Assembly: GCA_964482225.1 (NCBI GenBank)
Contig: CAYZWT010000021.1
Span: 1-64,000 of the forward strand
DNA from: UBA1429 sp964482225
GTDB lineage: Bacteria > Chloroflexota > Anaerolineae > UBA1429
Direction of reading: 5' to 3'
Length of the DNA stretch: 64,000 nt
Program-made: the position numbers and the translations under genes
The notes under the pieces: generated by a model
The model's input: only the letters and a program-made list of their open reading frames with translations
What the model was told of the DNA's origin: nothing
Database searches by the model: none
In this document: piece by piece, positions 1-11,808 of the stretch
How the letters are laid out: the number at the start of each line of letters is the position of its first letter
How positions within the stretch are numbered: position 1 is the first letter of the stretch

Positions 1-55
1 CGATCGTCCCCACGTTCACGTGAGGCTTGGTGCGCTCAAATACTGCCTTTGCCAT
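1..55 (-). CDS. tuf: Elongation factor Tu, N-terminal fragment cut by the window edge
   Basis: Only the first 18 codons are inside the window. They translate as MAKAVFERTKPHVNVGTI, which matches the very conserved start of EF-Tu just before its GTP-binding P-loop. EF-Tu carries aminoacyl-tRNA to the ribosome in the cytoplasm. A clear AAGGAG ribosome binding site lies upstream of the ATG. It follows fusA on the same strand, the usual end of the str gene group, and has a likely promoter of its own in the fusA-tuf gap. Confidence 0.93.
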   Translation of the reverse strand, partial: MAKAVFERTKPHVNVGTI

Positions 56-126
56 CTGTTTCTCCTTCCCCCCACAAACAAGCTCGGTTTGTCAAGAGCT
101 CAATGTTGCCAAGCGCAAACGATAAA

Positions 127-154
127 AGTATACGAGTTGAAGCGATCCTGGCAA
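127..154 (-). promoter_or_regulatory. Probable tuf promoter
   Basis: On the minus strand a -35 TTGCCA (149-154) and a -10 TATACT (127-132) are separated by 16 bp in the gap between fusA and tuf. Transcription would start near 119, giving a leader of about 65 nt. This would let EF-Tu be made in excess over the upstream genes. Sequence reading only. Confidence 0.55.
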
Positions 155-186
155 ATACCCCTCTGCTATCTGGCGGAATCGGGTCG

Positions 187-2262
187 CTATTGGTCTATGC
201 CCAGGATGCGGTTGGATACCGCGACAGGAACCGGCGCATAGTAGTCAAACTCCATGGTGAACGAGCCGCGCCCCTGGGTGCCCGAACGCAAGTCCGTCGC
301 ATAGCCAAAGGTCTCTGCCAACGGGATATGCCCACGAATGGCCTGCAACCCGCCGCTGCGGGGCTCTATCCCTTCGATCTCGCCGCGCCTGGCGTTCAGG
401 TCGCCCATCACGTCGCCGGTGTTCTCCTCGGGAGCCACCACCTCGATCTTCATCACCGGCTCCAGCAGCACAGGCTGCGCCTCGCGAGCGGCCTTGCCAA
501 ACGCCATCACCGCTGCGCTCTGCAACGCGGCCTCGGCGCCCGGCTCCTCCTCATAGGCGACGTCCGCCAAGGTCGTCTGGACATCCACCAGCGGATAGCC
601 CGCCAACGCACCCCCGGCCATCGCATCGCGCAATGCCCGTTCGACCTCGGCCAGCATGACGTTGCTCAGGCGCCCGGCCGGCAGGTTGTTCACGAACCGA
701 AACCCCTCGCCCCTGGCTGCCGGCGCCAGCGCCACGCTGACCCGCGCATATAGCGAGCGATTGCCCCGCTGGGCCGCAAACTCGCTTTCTGCTGTAACCG
801 CTCGGGTAATGGTCTCGCGGTAAGCCACCTGTGGACGCCCTACCTTGGCCTGCACCTTGAACTCGCGCACCATGCGATCCACGAGGATCTCCAGGTGCAG
901 CTCGCCCATGCCCGAGATGAGGGTCTGGCCGGTGTTCTCGTCGGTGCTCACCCGAAAGGTGGGGTCCTCATCCGTCAGCGCCCGCAGCGCCTGCAACATG
1001 CGCGCCTCGTCGGCAGCCGAGCTGGGCTCGATGGCCACATAGATCACCGGCTCGGGGAAGGTGATGGCTTCCAGGACGACAGGATCGTCCCGGTCGCACA
1101 GGGTATCCCCGGTAAAGGTGAACTTGAGCCCGCCGAGAGCGGCGATGCCGCCGGCAGAGACCGAATCCACCTCTTCGCGCCGGTTGGCGTACATTTGCAG
1201 GGGACGGTTGACCCGTTCTTTGCGGTCTTTGGTCGAGTTATGCGTGGAAGTGTTGGCGTGGAGCGTGCCAGAATAAACGCGGAGGTAGGCTAGCCTTCCC
1301 ACAAATGGATCGGTGACGATCTTGAAGACGAGCGCCGCCAAGGGCGCGTCCGGATCAGCATGCCGAACCACCTTGTCGCCCGTCTGCGGATGCACCCCTA
1401 CAATGGGGGGCACATCCAAGGGCGAAGGAAGATAGTCTACAATGGCGTCCAGAACCGGCTGTACGCCCCGATTGCGCAGCGACGCGCCGCATAATACCGG
1501 CACGAGCTGATTTCCCAGGGTTGCCTTGCGCAAACCCTGGCGCAACTCTTCGGCGGTCAGATCCTCTCCCTCCAGGTACTTGGCGAGCAAGACGTCATCC
1601 GTCTCGGCGATGGTCTCTACCAACACCTGTCGCGCCTCTTCTACCTGCTCTGCGAGTTCCTCAGGAATTGCCAGCCTTTGCGGCTCGGCCCCCAGGTCAT
1701 CGTGGTAGACGAGCGCCACTTGATCCAGTAGATCAATGGCTCCCTCGAAAGAGGATTCTGCGCCGATAGGCACCTGTATCGCTACAGGTACAGCTTCCAG
1801 GCGCTCCCGAATCATCTCGATACAGCGCCAAAAGTCGGCCCCGGCCCTATCCATTTTGTTAATGAAACAGATGCGCGGAACGTGGAACCGATCCGCTTGC
1901 CGCCAGACCGTTTCGGACTGGGGCTCTACACCTTGCACGGCATCAAAGATGACCACGCCGCCATCCAGCACCCGCAGGCTGCGCTGCACTTCGGCGGTGA
2001 AATCAATGTGCCCGGGCGTATCAATGATATTAATGCGATACTCTCGCCAGAAACAAGAGACCGCTGCCGAGGCGATGGTGATGCCCCGTTCGCGCTCCTG
2101 CTCCATCCAATCGGTGACGGTCGTGCCGTCATCCACGTTACCGATCCGGTGCGTCCTGCCCGTGTAGAACAGGATGCGTTCCGTTGTCGTGGTCTTGCCC
2201 GCGTCAATGTGGGCAATGATACCGATGTTGCGTATCCGGTCTAGCGACCTGTCTTCGTACAC
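187..2262 (-). CDS. fusA: Elongation factor G
   Basis: EF-G, the translational GTPase that drives tRNA-mRNA translocation. The G motifs are intact: AHIDAGKT (residues 17-24), DTPGH (81-85) and NKMD (135-138), with the family-typical block ERERGIT around 56-62. The 691-residue length fits the family (about 690-700). I chose a GTG start because an AGAGGTG ribosome binding site lies 8 nt before it. An in-frame TTG eleven codons upstream has no comparable site and would only add a non-conserved tail. It is the third gene of rpsL-rpsG-fusA-tuf. Confidence 0.97.
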   Translation of the reverse strand: MYEDRSLDRIRNIGIIAHIDAGKTTTTERILFYTGRTHRIGNVDDGTTVTDWMEQERERGITIASAAVSCFWREYRINIIDTPGHIDFTAEVQRSLRVLDGGVVIFDAVQGVEPQSETVWRQADRFHVPRICFINKMDRAGADFWRCIEMIRERLEAVPVAIQVPIGAESSFEGAIDLLDQVALVYHDDLGAEPQRLAIPEELAEQVEEARQVLVETIAETDDVLLAKYLEGEDLTAEELRQGLRKATLGNQLVPVLCGASLRNRGVQPVLDAIVDYLPSPLDVPPIVGVHPQTGDKVVRHADPDAPLAALVFKIVTDPFVGRLAYLRVYSGTLHANTSTHNSTKDRKERVNRPLQMYANRREEVDSVSAGGIAALGGLKFTFTGDTLCDRDDPVVLEAITFPEPVIYVAIEPSSAADEARMLQALRALTDEDPTFRVSTDENTGQTLISGMGELHLEILVDRMVREFKVQAKVGRPQVAYRETITRAVTAESEFAAQRGNRSLYARVSVALAPAARGEGFRFVNNLPAGRLSNVMLAEVERALRDAMAGGALAGYPLVDVQTTLADVAYEEEPGAEAALQSAAVMAFGKAAREAQPVLLEPVMKIEVVAPEENTGDVMGDLNARRGEIEGIEPRSGGLQAIRGHIPLAETFGYATDLRSGTQGRGSFTMEFDYYAPVPVAVSNRILGIDQ

Positions 2263-2367
2263 CGATCTTTCACCTCTGCGATACTCATGGCTCAAGGAGC
2301 GAGTGTCAGATGCATCGCCGAGCGGCAGATCGGTCAGCGCCCAAAGGAACCGCTGGAAAGGGAATCT

Positions 2368-2838
2368 TTACCAGCGGTAATGGGCAAACGCCTTGTTGGC
2401 CTCGGCCATACGGTGCGTGTCTTCACGCCTCTTGACGGCGTTTCCCGTGTTCTGAGCGGCATCCATCAACTCGCCCGCCAGCCTCTCGGAAAAGGTCTTG
2501 CCCGGGCGGCTCCTGGCGGAGGATAGGATCCAGCGCATCGCCAGCGAAGTTCTCCGATGCGCGGCCACCTCTACAGGCACCTGGTAGGTCGCGCCACCCA
2601 CGCGCCGGGGCTTGACCTCGATCACAGGCGCAGCGTTGCGCATGGCCTGCTCAAAGACCTCAAGGGGCTCGCGCCCGGTCCTCTCTTGCACAGCCTCCAG
2701 CGCATCGTACACCAGCCGCTGAGCGGTGCTCTTTTTGCCCCGCGTCATAACATTGTTGATAAAGGCGGCCAGCAGAGTGCTGTTATAAACCACATCCGGC
2801 TCGACGACTCTGCGCGGTGGCCGATAGCGTCTCGGCAT
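2368..2838 (-). CDS. rpsG: 30S ribosomal protein S7
   Basis: Full-length S7 (156 residues, the usual size), a primary binder of the 16S rRNA 3' major domain that organises the head of the small subunit. It starts MPRRYRPPRR and carries the conserved GREPLEVFEQAM and KPRRVGGATYQVP blocks in the middle. It ends NKAFAHYRW, the normal S7 terminus. A strong AGGAGG site stands 7 nt before the ATG. It sits between rpsL (70 nt upstream) and fusA, as in most bacteria, and is presumably co-transcribed with both. Confidence 0.98.
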   Translation of the reverse strand: MPRRYRPPRRVVEPDVVYNSTLLAAFINNVMTRGKKSTAQRLVYDALEAVQERTGREPLEVFEQAMRNAAPVIEVKPRRVGGATYQVPVEVAAHRRTSLAMRWILSSARSRPGKTFSERLAGELMDAAQNTGNAVKRREDTHRMAEANKAFAHYRW

Positions 2839-2907
2839 TCTCGATCCTCCTGAAGCTCGACGTGATCACTTGGCCGGAGCCGTAACCCCGGCCCTCAAGC
2901 CACAGCC

Positions 2908-3324
2908 CTATTTGGGCTTTTTGGTTCCATATTGCGAACGGCCGCGTGAGCGCCCATCAACTCCGGACGAATCCAGCGCGCCGCGCACGATGTGATAGCG
3001 CACGCCGGGCAGGTCGCGCACACGCCCACCCCGCACCAGCACCACCGAGTGCTCCTGCAGGTTGTGACCCTCGCCGGGAATATACGCCGTCACCTCGACG
3101 CCGTTGGATAGGCGCACACGAGCGATCTTGCGTAGCGCCGAGTTGGGTTTTTTCGGCGTCATGGTGCGCACCAGTGTACACACGCCACGCCTCTGCGGCG
3201 CACCCTTGCGCGATTGCGTCATCTCGGCCCGTTGCGAGTTGTAAGAATAGCTCAGAGCGGGCGATTTCGATTTGCTCTTGGGGGTCTTGCGACCCTTGCG
3301 TACAAGCTGATTGATCGTCGGCAA
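2908..3324 (-). CDS. rpsL: 30S ribosomal protein S12
   Basis: S12 lies at the decoding centre and governs translational accuracy. The protein has 138 residues and carries the universal PKKPNSALRK loop, the GEGHNLQEHS motif and the C-terminal YGTKKPK. Translation most likely starts at a TTG (LPTINQLVRKG aligns with the family N-terminus), with a GGAGG site just upstream. The open frame continues upstream into the end of rpoB, but that part is not S12-like. At the residue equivalent to E. coli Lys87 this protein has Arg (codon 3016-3018, Arg103 here), in GGRVRDLPG. That substitution is a known streptomycin-resistance change in other bacteria. Confidence 0.97.
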   Translation of the reverse strand: MPTINQLVRKGRKTPKSKSKSPALSYSYNSQRAEMTQSRKGAPQRRGVCTLVRTMTPKKPNSALRKIARVRLSNGVEVTAYIPGEGHNLQEHSVVLVRGGRVRDLPGVRYHIVRGALDSSGVDGRSRGRSQYGTKKPK

Positions 3325-3376
3325 GTTGATCCTCCCTGTGCTGCGCTCGAGAGCGTGTCTCGACTCACAAGCGATG

Positions 3377-3405
3377 ATTATACTATCGGACAGATGATCT
3401 GTCAA
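3377..3405 (-). promoter_or_regulatory. Consensus promoter of the rpsL operon with overlapping palindrome
   Basis: On the minus strand TTGACA (3400-3405) and TATAAT (3377-3382) are 17 bp apart, a perfect match to the sigma-70 consensus. Transcription would start near 3370, leaving a leader of about 46 nt before rpsL. A 15-nt palindrome, GACAGAT-n-ATCTGTC (3389-3403), covers most of the -35 and part of the spacer, as an operator would. The promoter separates the rpsL group from rpoB, which ends only 56 nt upstream. Confidence 0.8.
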
Positions 3406-3460
3406 AGGTCGCAGACAGCCTATCACGAACCCCCGCGACCTTGCCTCTATACCCGTGTAC

Positions 3461-7390
<3,930 letters not shown>

Positions 7391-7657
7391 AACCTGTTGT
7401 TCTCCTTGCGCGTAGACACTGGCATCCAGAGACTTGCGCGGAACTCTGCTGAGATTAGGATAGTACAACGCCTGCTGGCAGGCTGCGACGGCTTGACGTT
7501 CGTTGCAGGTCGGTATGAATGTTGGCCATCGCGTGCGCCGGACGATGTAGAGGATCGTACTGGATCTGACGTGCGCCAAGTGGATGGACGCATCCCCCTG
7601 GCCGGAACGAATCTGGGCGCAATGAGCCAGTGTATCCAGCCCAGTGCGCAAAAACAG

Positions 7658-7685
7658 AGTATAGCATAGCTTGGTCAACTGTCAA
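7658..7685 (-). promoter_or_regulatory. rpoB promoter
   Basis: On the minus strand TTGACA (7680-7685) and TATACT (7658-7663) are 16 bp apart, with TGC before the -10 (extended -10). Transcription would begin near 7651, so the rpoB leader is about 260 nt (7391-7650), long enough to hold regulatory structure. I could not identify a known leader motif in it. The -35 lies 17 bp from the -35 of the divergent secD promoter. Confidence 0.75.
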
Positions 7686-7702
7686 GTTGCCCCTTACTTG
7701 AT

Positions 7703-7732
7703 TTGACACTGCACTTGGTGCGACGCTATAAT
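7703..7732 (+). promoter_or_regulatory. secD promoter, full consensus
   Basis: TTGACA (7703-7708) and TATAAT (7727-7732) are 18 bp apart, perfect consensus hexamers. It faces away from the rpoB promoter, so the 460-bp spacer between rpoB and secD carries back-to-back promoters. Expected transcription start is near 7739. Confidence 0.8.
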
Positions 7733-7739
7733 CACATTG

Positions 7740-7851
7740 CCGGACGGGCCGGGCGCCTGTTGAGGGCATGGCCCGACGCGCCCTCGCAACGAGCACCCAG
7801 GGGGGTGTTTTTCTTTGTCGGCATGCCGAGCCAACTAACGAGGAGAACTGC
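7740..7851 (+). promoter_or_regulatory. Structured secD leader with terminator-like hairpin
   Basis: Two structures can be read in the roughly 110-nt leader. The first is a hairpin with CGGGCC/GGCCCG arms around 7746-7774. The second is a GCACCC-AGGG-GGGTGT hairpin ending in TTTTTCT near 7794-7815, which looks like an intrinsic terminator inside the leader. A short palindrome, TCGGCATGCCGA, follows just before the secD ribosome binding site. This could be an attenuator, or the end of a short independent RNA. It matches no riboswitch class I know. Confidence 0.4.
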
Positions 7852-9204
7852 ATGAGGCAAGATGTCCGCCTGCTCATCTTGATCGTCGTGATCGCGGTTT
7901 GCGCCGCATGGGTCTCGTGGCCCGCCAACCCAGGCATCCACATCCGCATCGGTGATTTCCGCATCGAGCGCGAGATCGAGGTGCAGTTGGGCCTCGATCT
8001 GCAGGGCGGCATGCAGGTATTGCTGGAGGCCGACGTGGCCGAGGATGCCGAGGTAGACCCGGCGGCGATGGCGGCCGTGCGCGGCATCATCGAGAACCGC
8101 GTGGACGGCCTGGGCGTCGCCGAGCCGGTAGTGCAATCGGTGGGCGCGCGCCGCATCGTGGTCGAGATGCCCGGCATTCAGGACCCCCAGCGCGCCATTG
8201 ATACCCTCAAAGAGACCGGCCTGCTCGAGTTCGTGGATACGGGGGGAGTGCCCCTGCCGCCCGGCACCGTGGTGCGCACCGACGTTGGCGCAGTCGCATC
8301 CGAAGAGATCACCCCGACCGAGACCATCTACCACACCGTGGTCACGGGGCGCAACCTGCGCACGGCGGATGTCGTCTTTGACCCCAACACCGGCGCCCCC
8401 ACCATCGCATTCGAGTTCGACAGCGAGGGCGGCGCGCTCTTTGGCGCGCACACCGCCGCCAACGTTGGTCGTTATATGTCCATCGTCCTCGACAAGATCG
8501 TGATCTCGAGCCCCCAGATCACAACCGCCATCCCCGATGGCCGGGGCCTGATCACCGGCAGCTTTGGCCTGGAGGAGGCGCGCGCCATCGTGCTCCAGTT
8601 GCGCTATGGCGCGCTGCCCATCCCGCTCCGCGTGCTGGATACCCGCGCCATCGGCCCGACCCTGGGCGCCGAATCGGTGCAGAAATCCACCCGCGCCGGG
8701 TTCATCGGGCTGATCGTCGTTCTGACCTTTATGCTGATCTACTACCGGCTGCCCGGCTTGCTGGCCTGCCTGGCCCTGATCATCTATGCGCTGATCACCC
8801 TGGCCCTCTACAAGCTGATCCCCGTCACCCTGACGCTGCCCGGCATCGCGGGTTTCTTGCTCTCGGTGGGCATGGCGGTGGATGCCAATATCCTGATCTT
8901 TGAGCGCATGCGCGAAGAGCTGCGCCAGGGCCGCACGCTCCAGCGCGCCGTCGAGTATGGCTTTCGCCGGGCCTGGTCATCCATCCTGGATTCCAACGTC
9001 TCGGTGTGGATCACCTGCGCCATCCTGTGGTGGTTCGGCAACAGCTTTGGCGCCAGCATGGTCAAAGGCTTTGCCGTCACCCTGGCGCTGGGCGTGGCGA
9101 TCAGCATGTTCACCGCCATCACCGTAACGCGCACCTTTGTCCATGTGGTCTTTGGTTGGGCGGGAGATCGGTTGCGCGAGCGCCATTGGCTGCTCGGAAT
9201 CTAG
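7852..9204 (+). CDS. secD: Protein translocase subunit SecD
   Basis: SecD is the membrane part of the Sec export machine that uses the proton gradient to help pull exported chains across the membrane. The 450-residue protein has an N-terminal membrane helix (about 6-23) and the conserved LGLDLQGGMQV motif in its external domain. A C-terminal block of five hydrophobic segments includes the family signature MAVDANILIFERMREE. The ATG chosen has AGGAG six bases upstream. The frame is open for 28 codons before it, through the leader hairpins, but no good ribosome site precedes the earlier ATG at 7768. secF follows after 16 nt. Confidence 0.95.
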   Translation: MRQDVRLLILIVVIAVCAAWVSWPANPGIHIRIGDFRIEREIEVQLGLDLQGGMQVLLEADVAEDAEVDPAAMAAVRGIIENRVDGLGVAEPVVQSVGARRIVVEMPGIQDPQRAIDTLKETGLLEFVDTGGVPLPPGTVVRTDVGAVASEEITPTETIYHTVVTGRNLRTADVVFDPNTGAPTIAFEFDSEGGALFGAHTAANVGRYMSIVLDKIVISSPQITTAIPDGRGLITGSFGLEEARAIVLQLRYGALPIPLRVLDTRAIGPTLGAESVQKSTRAGFIGLIVVLTFMLIYYRLPGLLACLALIIYALITLALYKLIPVTLTLPGIAGFLLSVGMAVDANILIFERMREELRQGRTLQRAVEYGFRRAWSSILDSNVSVWITCAILWWFGNSFGASMVKGFAVTLALGVAISMFTAITVTRTFVHVVFGWAGDRLRERHWLLGI

Positions 9205-9220
9205 AGAAGGAGACGTACCT

Positions 9221-10156
9221 GTGTTCCAACTGGTGCAGAAGCGTCGCTGGTTTTTCATCCTTTCAGCCACCCTGTTGGCGCTCAGCCTGGCGACGCTGGG
9301 CTATTCCTGGATCGCCCACGGTTCGCCTCTGATCCTGAGCATTGATTTCACCGGCGGTTCCTTGTTGGAGCTGGCCTTTGACGAGCCGGTGGTGCCGGAA
9401 ACGGTGCGCGAGCTTTTGGAGCAGAACGGCTTTCCCGAGGCCACCGTCCAGACCGTCTCCGAGGGCCGCCAGATCGTTGTGCGGGCCCGCGAGATGGATA
9501 TGGACGAAAAAGAGAGCCTGAGCGCCGTGCTAGAGGGCGCCCTGGGCCCTGCCACCGAGCTACGCTTTGAGAGCGTGGGGCCCATCGTCGGGCGCGAGAC
9601 CACCCGCGCCGCCGTGATGGCGATCCTGGCCGCATCGGTGGCCATCCTGATCTTTATCGCCATCGCCTTTCGGCGGGTGCCCAACGCCGTCCGCTATGGC
9701 ATCTGCGCCATCACGAAAATGTTCCATGATGTGATCATCCTCTTGGGCCTGAGCAGCCTGTTCGGCCTGGTGCTGCACTGGGAGATGGATACCTTGTTCC
9801 TCACCGCCGTGGTCACCGTCGTGGGCTTTTCCATCCAGGATGTGATCGTGGTGTTCGACCGCATCCGCGAGAACAGCGCCCGCCACCGCCACGAGCCCTA
9901 TGAGACGATGGTCAACCGCAGCCTGCTAGAGACCTTGCACAGGTCGCTGGCCACCGAGCTGAACGCCATGTTCGTCATGGTGGCGATCATCTTTTTTGGC
10001 GGCGTCACCATCCGGCATTTCATGACCATCATGCTCGTGGGCATGGTCACCGGCACCTATTCGTCGCTCTTTTTCGCCGTGCCGCTGCTGGTGGTGTGGC
10101 AAAAGGGCGAGTGGGGGCGCATCTTTAAAGCGCGTGAGGGCTCGGCCCGCGCCTGA
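9221..10156 (+). CDS. secF: Protein translocase subunit SecF
   Basis: Partner of SecD in the SecDF complex of the cytoplasmic membrane. The protein has 311 residues. It has an N-terminal helix (about 10-32), the ILSIDFTGGSLLEL motif typical of SecF, then five membrane segments with the family motif SIQDVIVVFDRIREN and a closing GMVTGTYSSLF segment. Translation starts at GTG with GAAGGAGA upstream, in the same transcript as secD. yajC and secA are not in the window. Confidence 0.95.
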   Translation: MFQLVQKRRWFFILSATLLALSLATLGYSWIAHGSPLILSIDFTGGSLLELAFDEPVVPETVRELLEQNGFPEATVQTVSEGRQIVVRAREMDMDEKESLSAVLEGALGPATELRFESVGPIVGRETTRAAVMAILAASVAILIFIAIAFRRVPNAVRYGICAITKMFHDVIILLGLSSLFGLVLHWEMDTLFLTAVVTVVGFSIQDVIVVFDRIRENSARHRHEPYETMVNRSLLETLHRSLATELNAMFVMVAIIFFGGVTIRHFMTIMLVGMVTGTYSSLFFAVPLLVVWQKGEWGRIFKAREGSARA

Positions 10157-10188
10157 CGCCCCCGGCCCAGGCCGCAGATCGGCTCTTG

Positions 10189-10220
10189 GCGCCCCTCGCG
10201 GCCCTTGCGACGAGGGGCGC
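10189..10220 (+). terminator. Hairpin downstream of secF
   Basis: A 10-bp stem, GCGCCCCTCG with CGAGGGGCGC, encloses a 12-nt loop 32 bases after the secF stop. There is no U-tract, so it may act as an RNA-stabilising end or a weak terminator. Directly after it CTGTGAGGGCGCA occurs twice in tandem, once near 10227 and once near 10248. Confidence 0.45.
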
Positions 10221-10276
10221 TCGCTGCTGTGAGGGCGCACGATGCGCTGTGAGGGCGCAGCTCTTGACGTTTCTAT

Positions 10277-10400
10277 GGCCCTCACCCCCACGTAGGTTGA
10301 CGCACAGAGGGAAAACCTGCGCCCCCTCTCCCATGCCAGCATGGGAGAGGGGGAAGGCGAAACCCGCCTCCGGGACGGGTTTCGCTGGGGGGTGAGAGCG
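10277..10400. repeat. Nested palindromic repeat element, copy 1
   Basis: The outer arms CCCTCACCCCC and GGGGGGTGAGAG enclose two hairpins. One is CCCCCTCTCCC...GGGAGAGGGGG. The other is GGCGAAACCCG...CGGGTTTCGC. The same architecture, with partly different stem sequences, is found at 53135-53268, and an outer-arm-only version at 58681-58706. No reading frame of interest lies inside. It resembles non-autonomous palindromic elements dispersed between genes. No mobilising enzyme is present in the window. Confidence 0.75.
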
Positions 10401-10438
10401 TTCGCGGGCCGCACCGGCTCTGAGAAAGGACAAGTCGC

Positions 10439-11803
10439 ATGGTCACCTTTGCCCCCCAGCTAACCGACCGAGAGGGTCTCAAGGGCGAGCGCCGCCGCCA
10501 GATCGTCCAGGTGCTGCAGGCCGCGCTGGATGCCGTGGATCCCGCCGCCGCCGTCAGGCGTTTCGTGCGGCGCGAGGGAGACCGCCTGATCGTGGACGGC
10601 CAGGTCTATGACCTGGCGGCGGTGGAACGCATCTATGTTGTGGGCGCGGGCAAGGCCGATGCCCCTATGGCCCAGGCCATCGAGGCGCTGCTGGGCGACC
10701 GCATCGCCGATGGGGCCATCAATGTCAAGTACGAGCACGTGCTGCCCACCGAGCGGATCAGCCTGACCGAGGCGGGCCACCCGATCCCCGACGAGGCAGG
10801 GGTGGCCGGTTCGCGGCGCATCGCCGAATTGCTGGCCCAGGCGGGCGAGCGTGACCTGGCGCTCTGCCTGATCTCGGGCGGCGGCTCGGCCCTGATGACC
10901 CTGCCGGTCGAGGGCGTCACCTTGGATGACATGCAGGCCCTGACCGATGCCCTGCTGCGGGCGGGGGCCAACATCGTCGAGATCAACACCATCCGCAAGC
11001 ACCTGGATCAACTCAAGGGGGGCAAGCTGGCGCGCCTGGCCGCGCCCGCCCAGGTGATCGCCCTGATCCTCTCCGACGTGGTGGGCAACCCACTGGATGC
11101 CATTGCCTCCGGCCCCACCGTGCCCGACACCAGCACTTTTGCCGATGCCTGGGGCCTCCTGCGGCGTTACGGCCTGCTGGGCGCGATCCCCGCCAGCATC
11201 GAGGCCTATCTGCGCAAGGGGGTAGAGGGCGAGATCGAGGACAACCCGGGCGCGGGCTCGCCGGTGTTCGAGCGGACGCAGAATGTGATCGTCGCCAGCA
11301 ACGACCTGGCCGCCGAGGCGGCCCAGGGGGCCGCCCATGACCTGGGGCTGCACACCCTGCTCCTCTCGACCTATGTGGAGGGCGAAGCGCGCGAGGTGGC
11401 CAAGGTGTTCGCCGCCATCGGCAAAGAGATTCGCGCCTCAGACCGTCCCCTGGCGCGCCCTGCCTGCCTCATCGCCGGGGGCGAGACCACGGTGACCCTG
11501 CGCGGTCGGGGCAAGGGAGGCCGCAACCAGGAGATGGCCCTGGCCGCTGCCCTGGCGATCCAGGGGCTGGATGACGTAGCGATCGTCTGCCTGGCCACCG
11601 ATGGCACCGATGGGCCAACCGACGCTTCCGGCGCCCTGGCCGAGGGGGATACCGTGGCCCGGGCCCGCGCCCTGGGGCTGGACCCCTGGGATCACCTGGA
11701 GCGCAATGACGCCTATCCCTTTTTCGCCAACCTGGGCGACCTGCTGATAACGGGGCCCACCCACACCAACGTCAACGACCTGACCTTTGTGTTCGTGTGG
11801 TAG
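10439..11803 (+). CDS. Glycerate 2-kinase, MOFRL family
   Basis: Phosphorylates glycerate to 2-phosphoglycerate, feeding photorespiration-like, serine or sugar-acid carbon into lower glycolysis. The 454-residue protein has the GckA/TtuD architecture: an N-terminal domain with VVGAGKADAPMAQA (about 67-80) and LISGGGSALM, and a C-terminal MOFRL domain with ALILSDVVGNPLDAIASGPT, ETTVTLRGRGKGGRNQE and ATDGTDGPTDASGA. The ATG has a GAAAGGAC site upstream. It converges on the next gene with only 5 nt between stops. Whether glycerate or hydroxypyruvate-derived glycerate is the natural source cannot be read here. Confidence 0.9.
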   Translation: MVTFAPQLTDREGLKGERRRQIVQVLQAALDAVDPAAAVRRFVRREGDRLIVDGQVYDLAAVERIYVVGAGKADAPMAQAIEALLGDRIADGAINVKYEHVLPTERISLTEAGHPIPDEAGVAGSRRIAELLAQAGERDLALCLISGGGSALMTLPVEGVTLDDMQALTDALLRAGANIVEINTIRKHLDQLKGGKLARLAAPAQVIALILSDVVGNPLDAIASGPTVPDTSTFADAWGLLRRYGLLGAIPASIEAYLRKGVEGEIEDNPGAGSPVFERTQNVIVASNDLAAEAAQGAAHDLGLHTLLLSTYVEGEAREVAKVFAAIGKEIRASDRPLARPACLIAGGETTVTLRGRGKGGRNQEMALAAALAIQGLDDVAIVCLATDGTDGPTDASGALAEGDTVARARALGLDPWDHLERNDAYPFFANLGDLLITGPTHTNVNDLTFVFVW

Positions 11804-11808
11804 CGCGG

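Noticed and set aside
7740..7815. SRP, 6S or tmRNA gene in the secD leader
   Set aside because: The conserved core sequences of these RNAs are absent. Only generic hairpins are visible.
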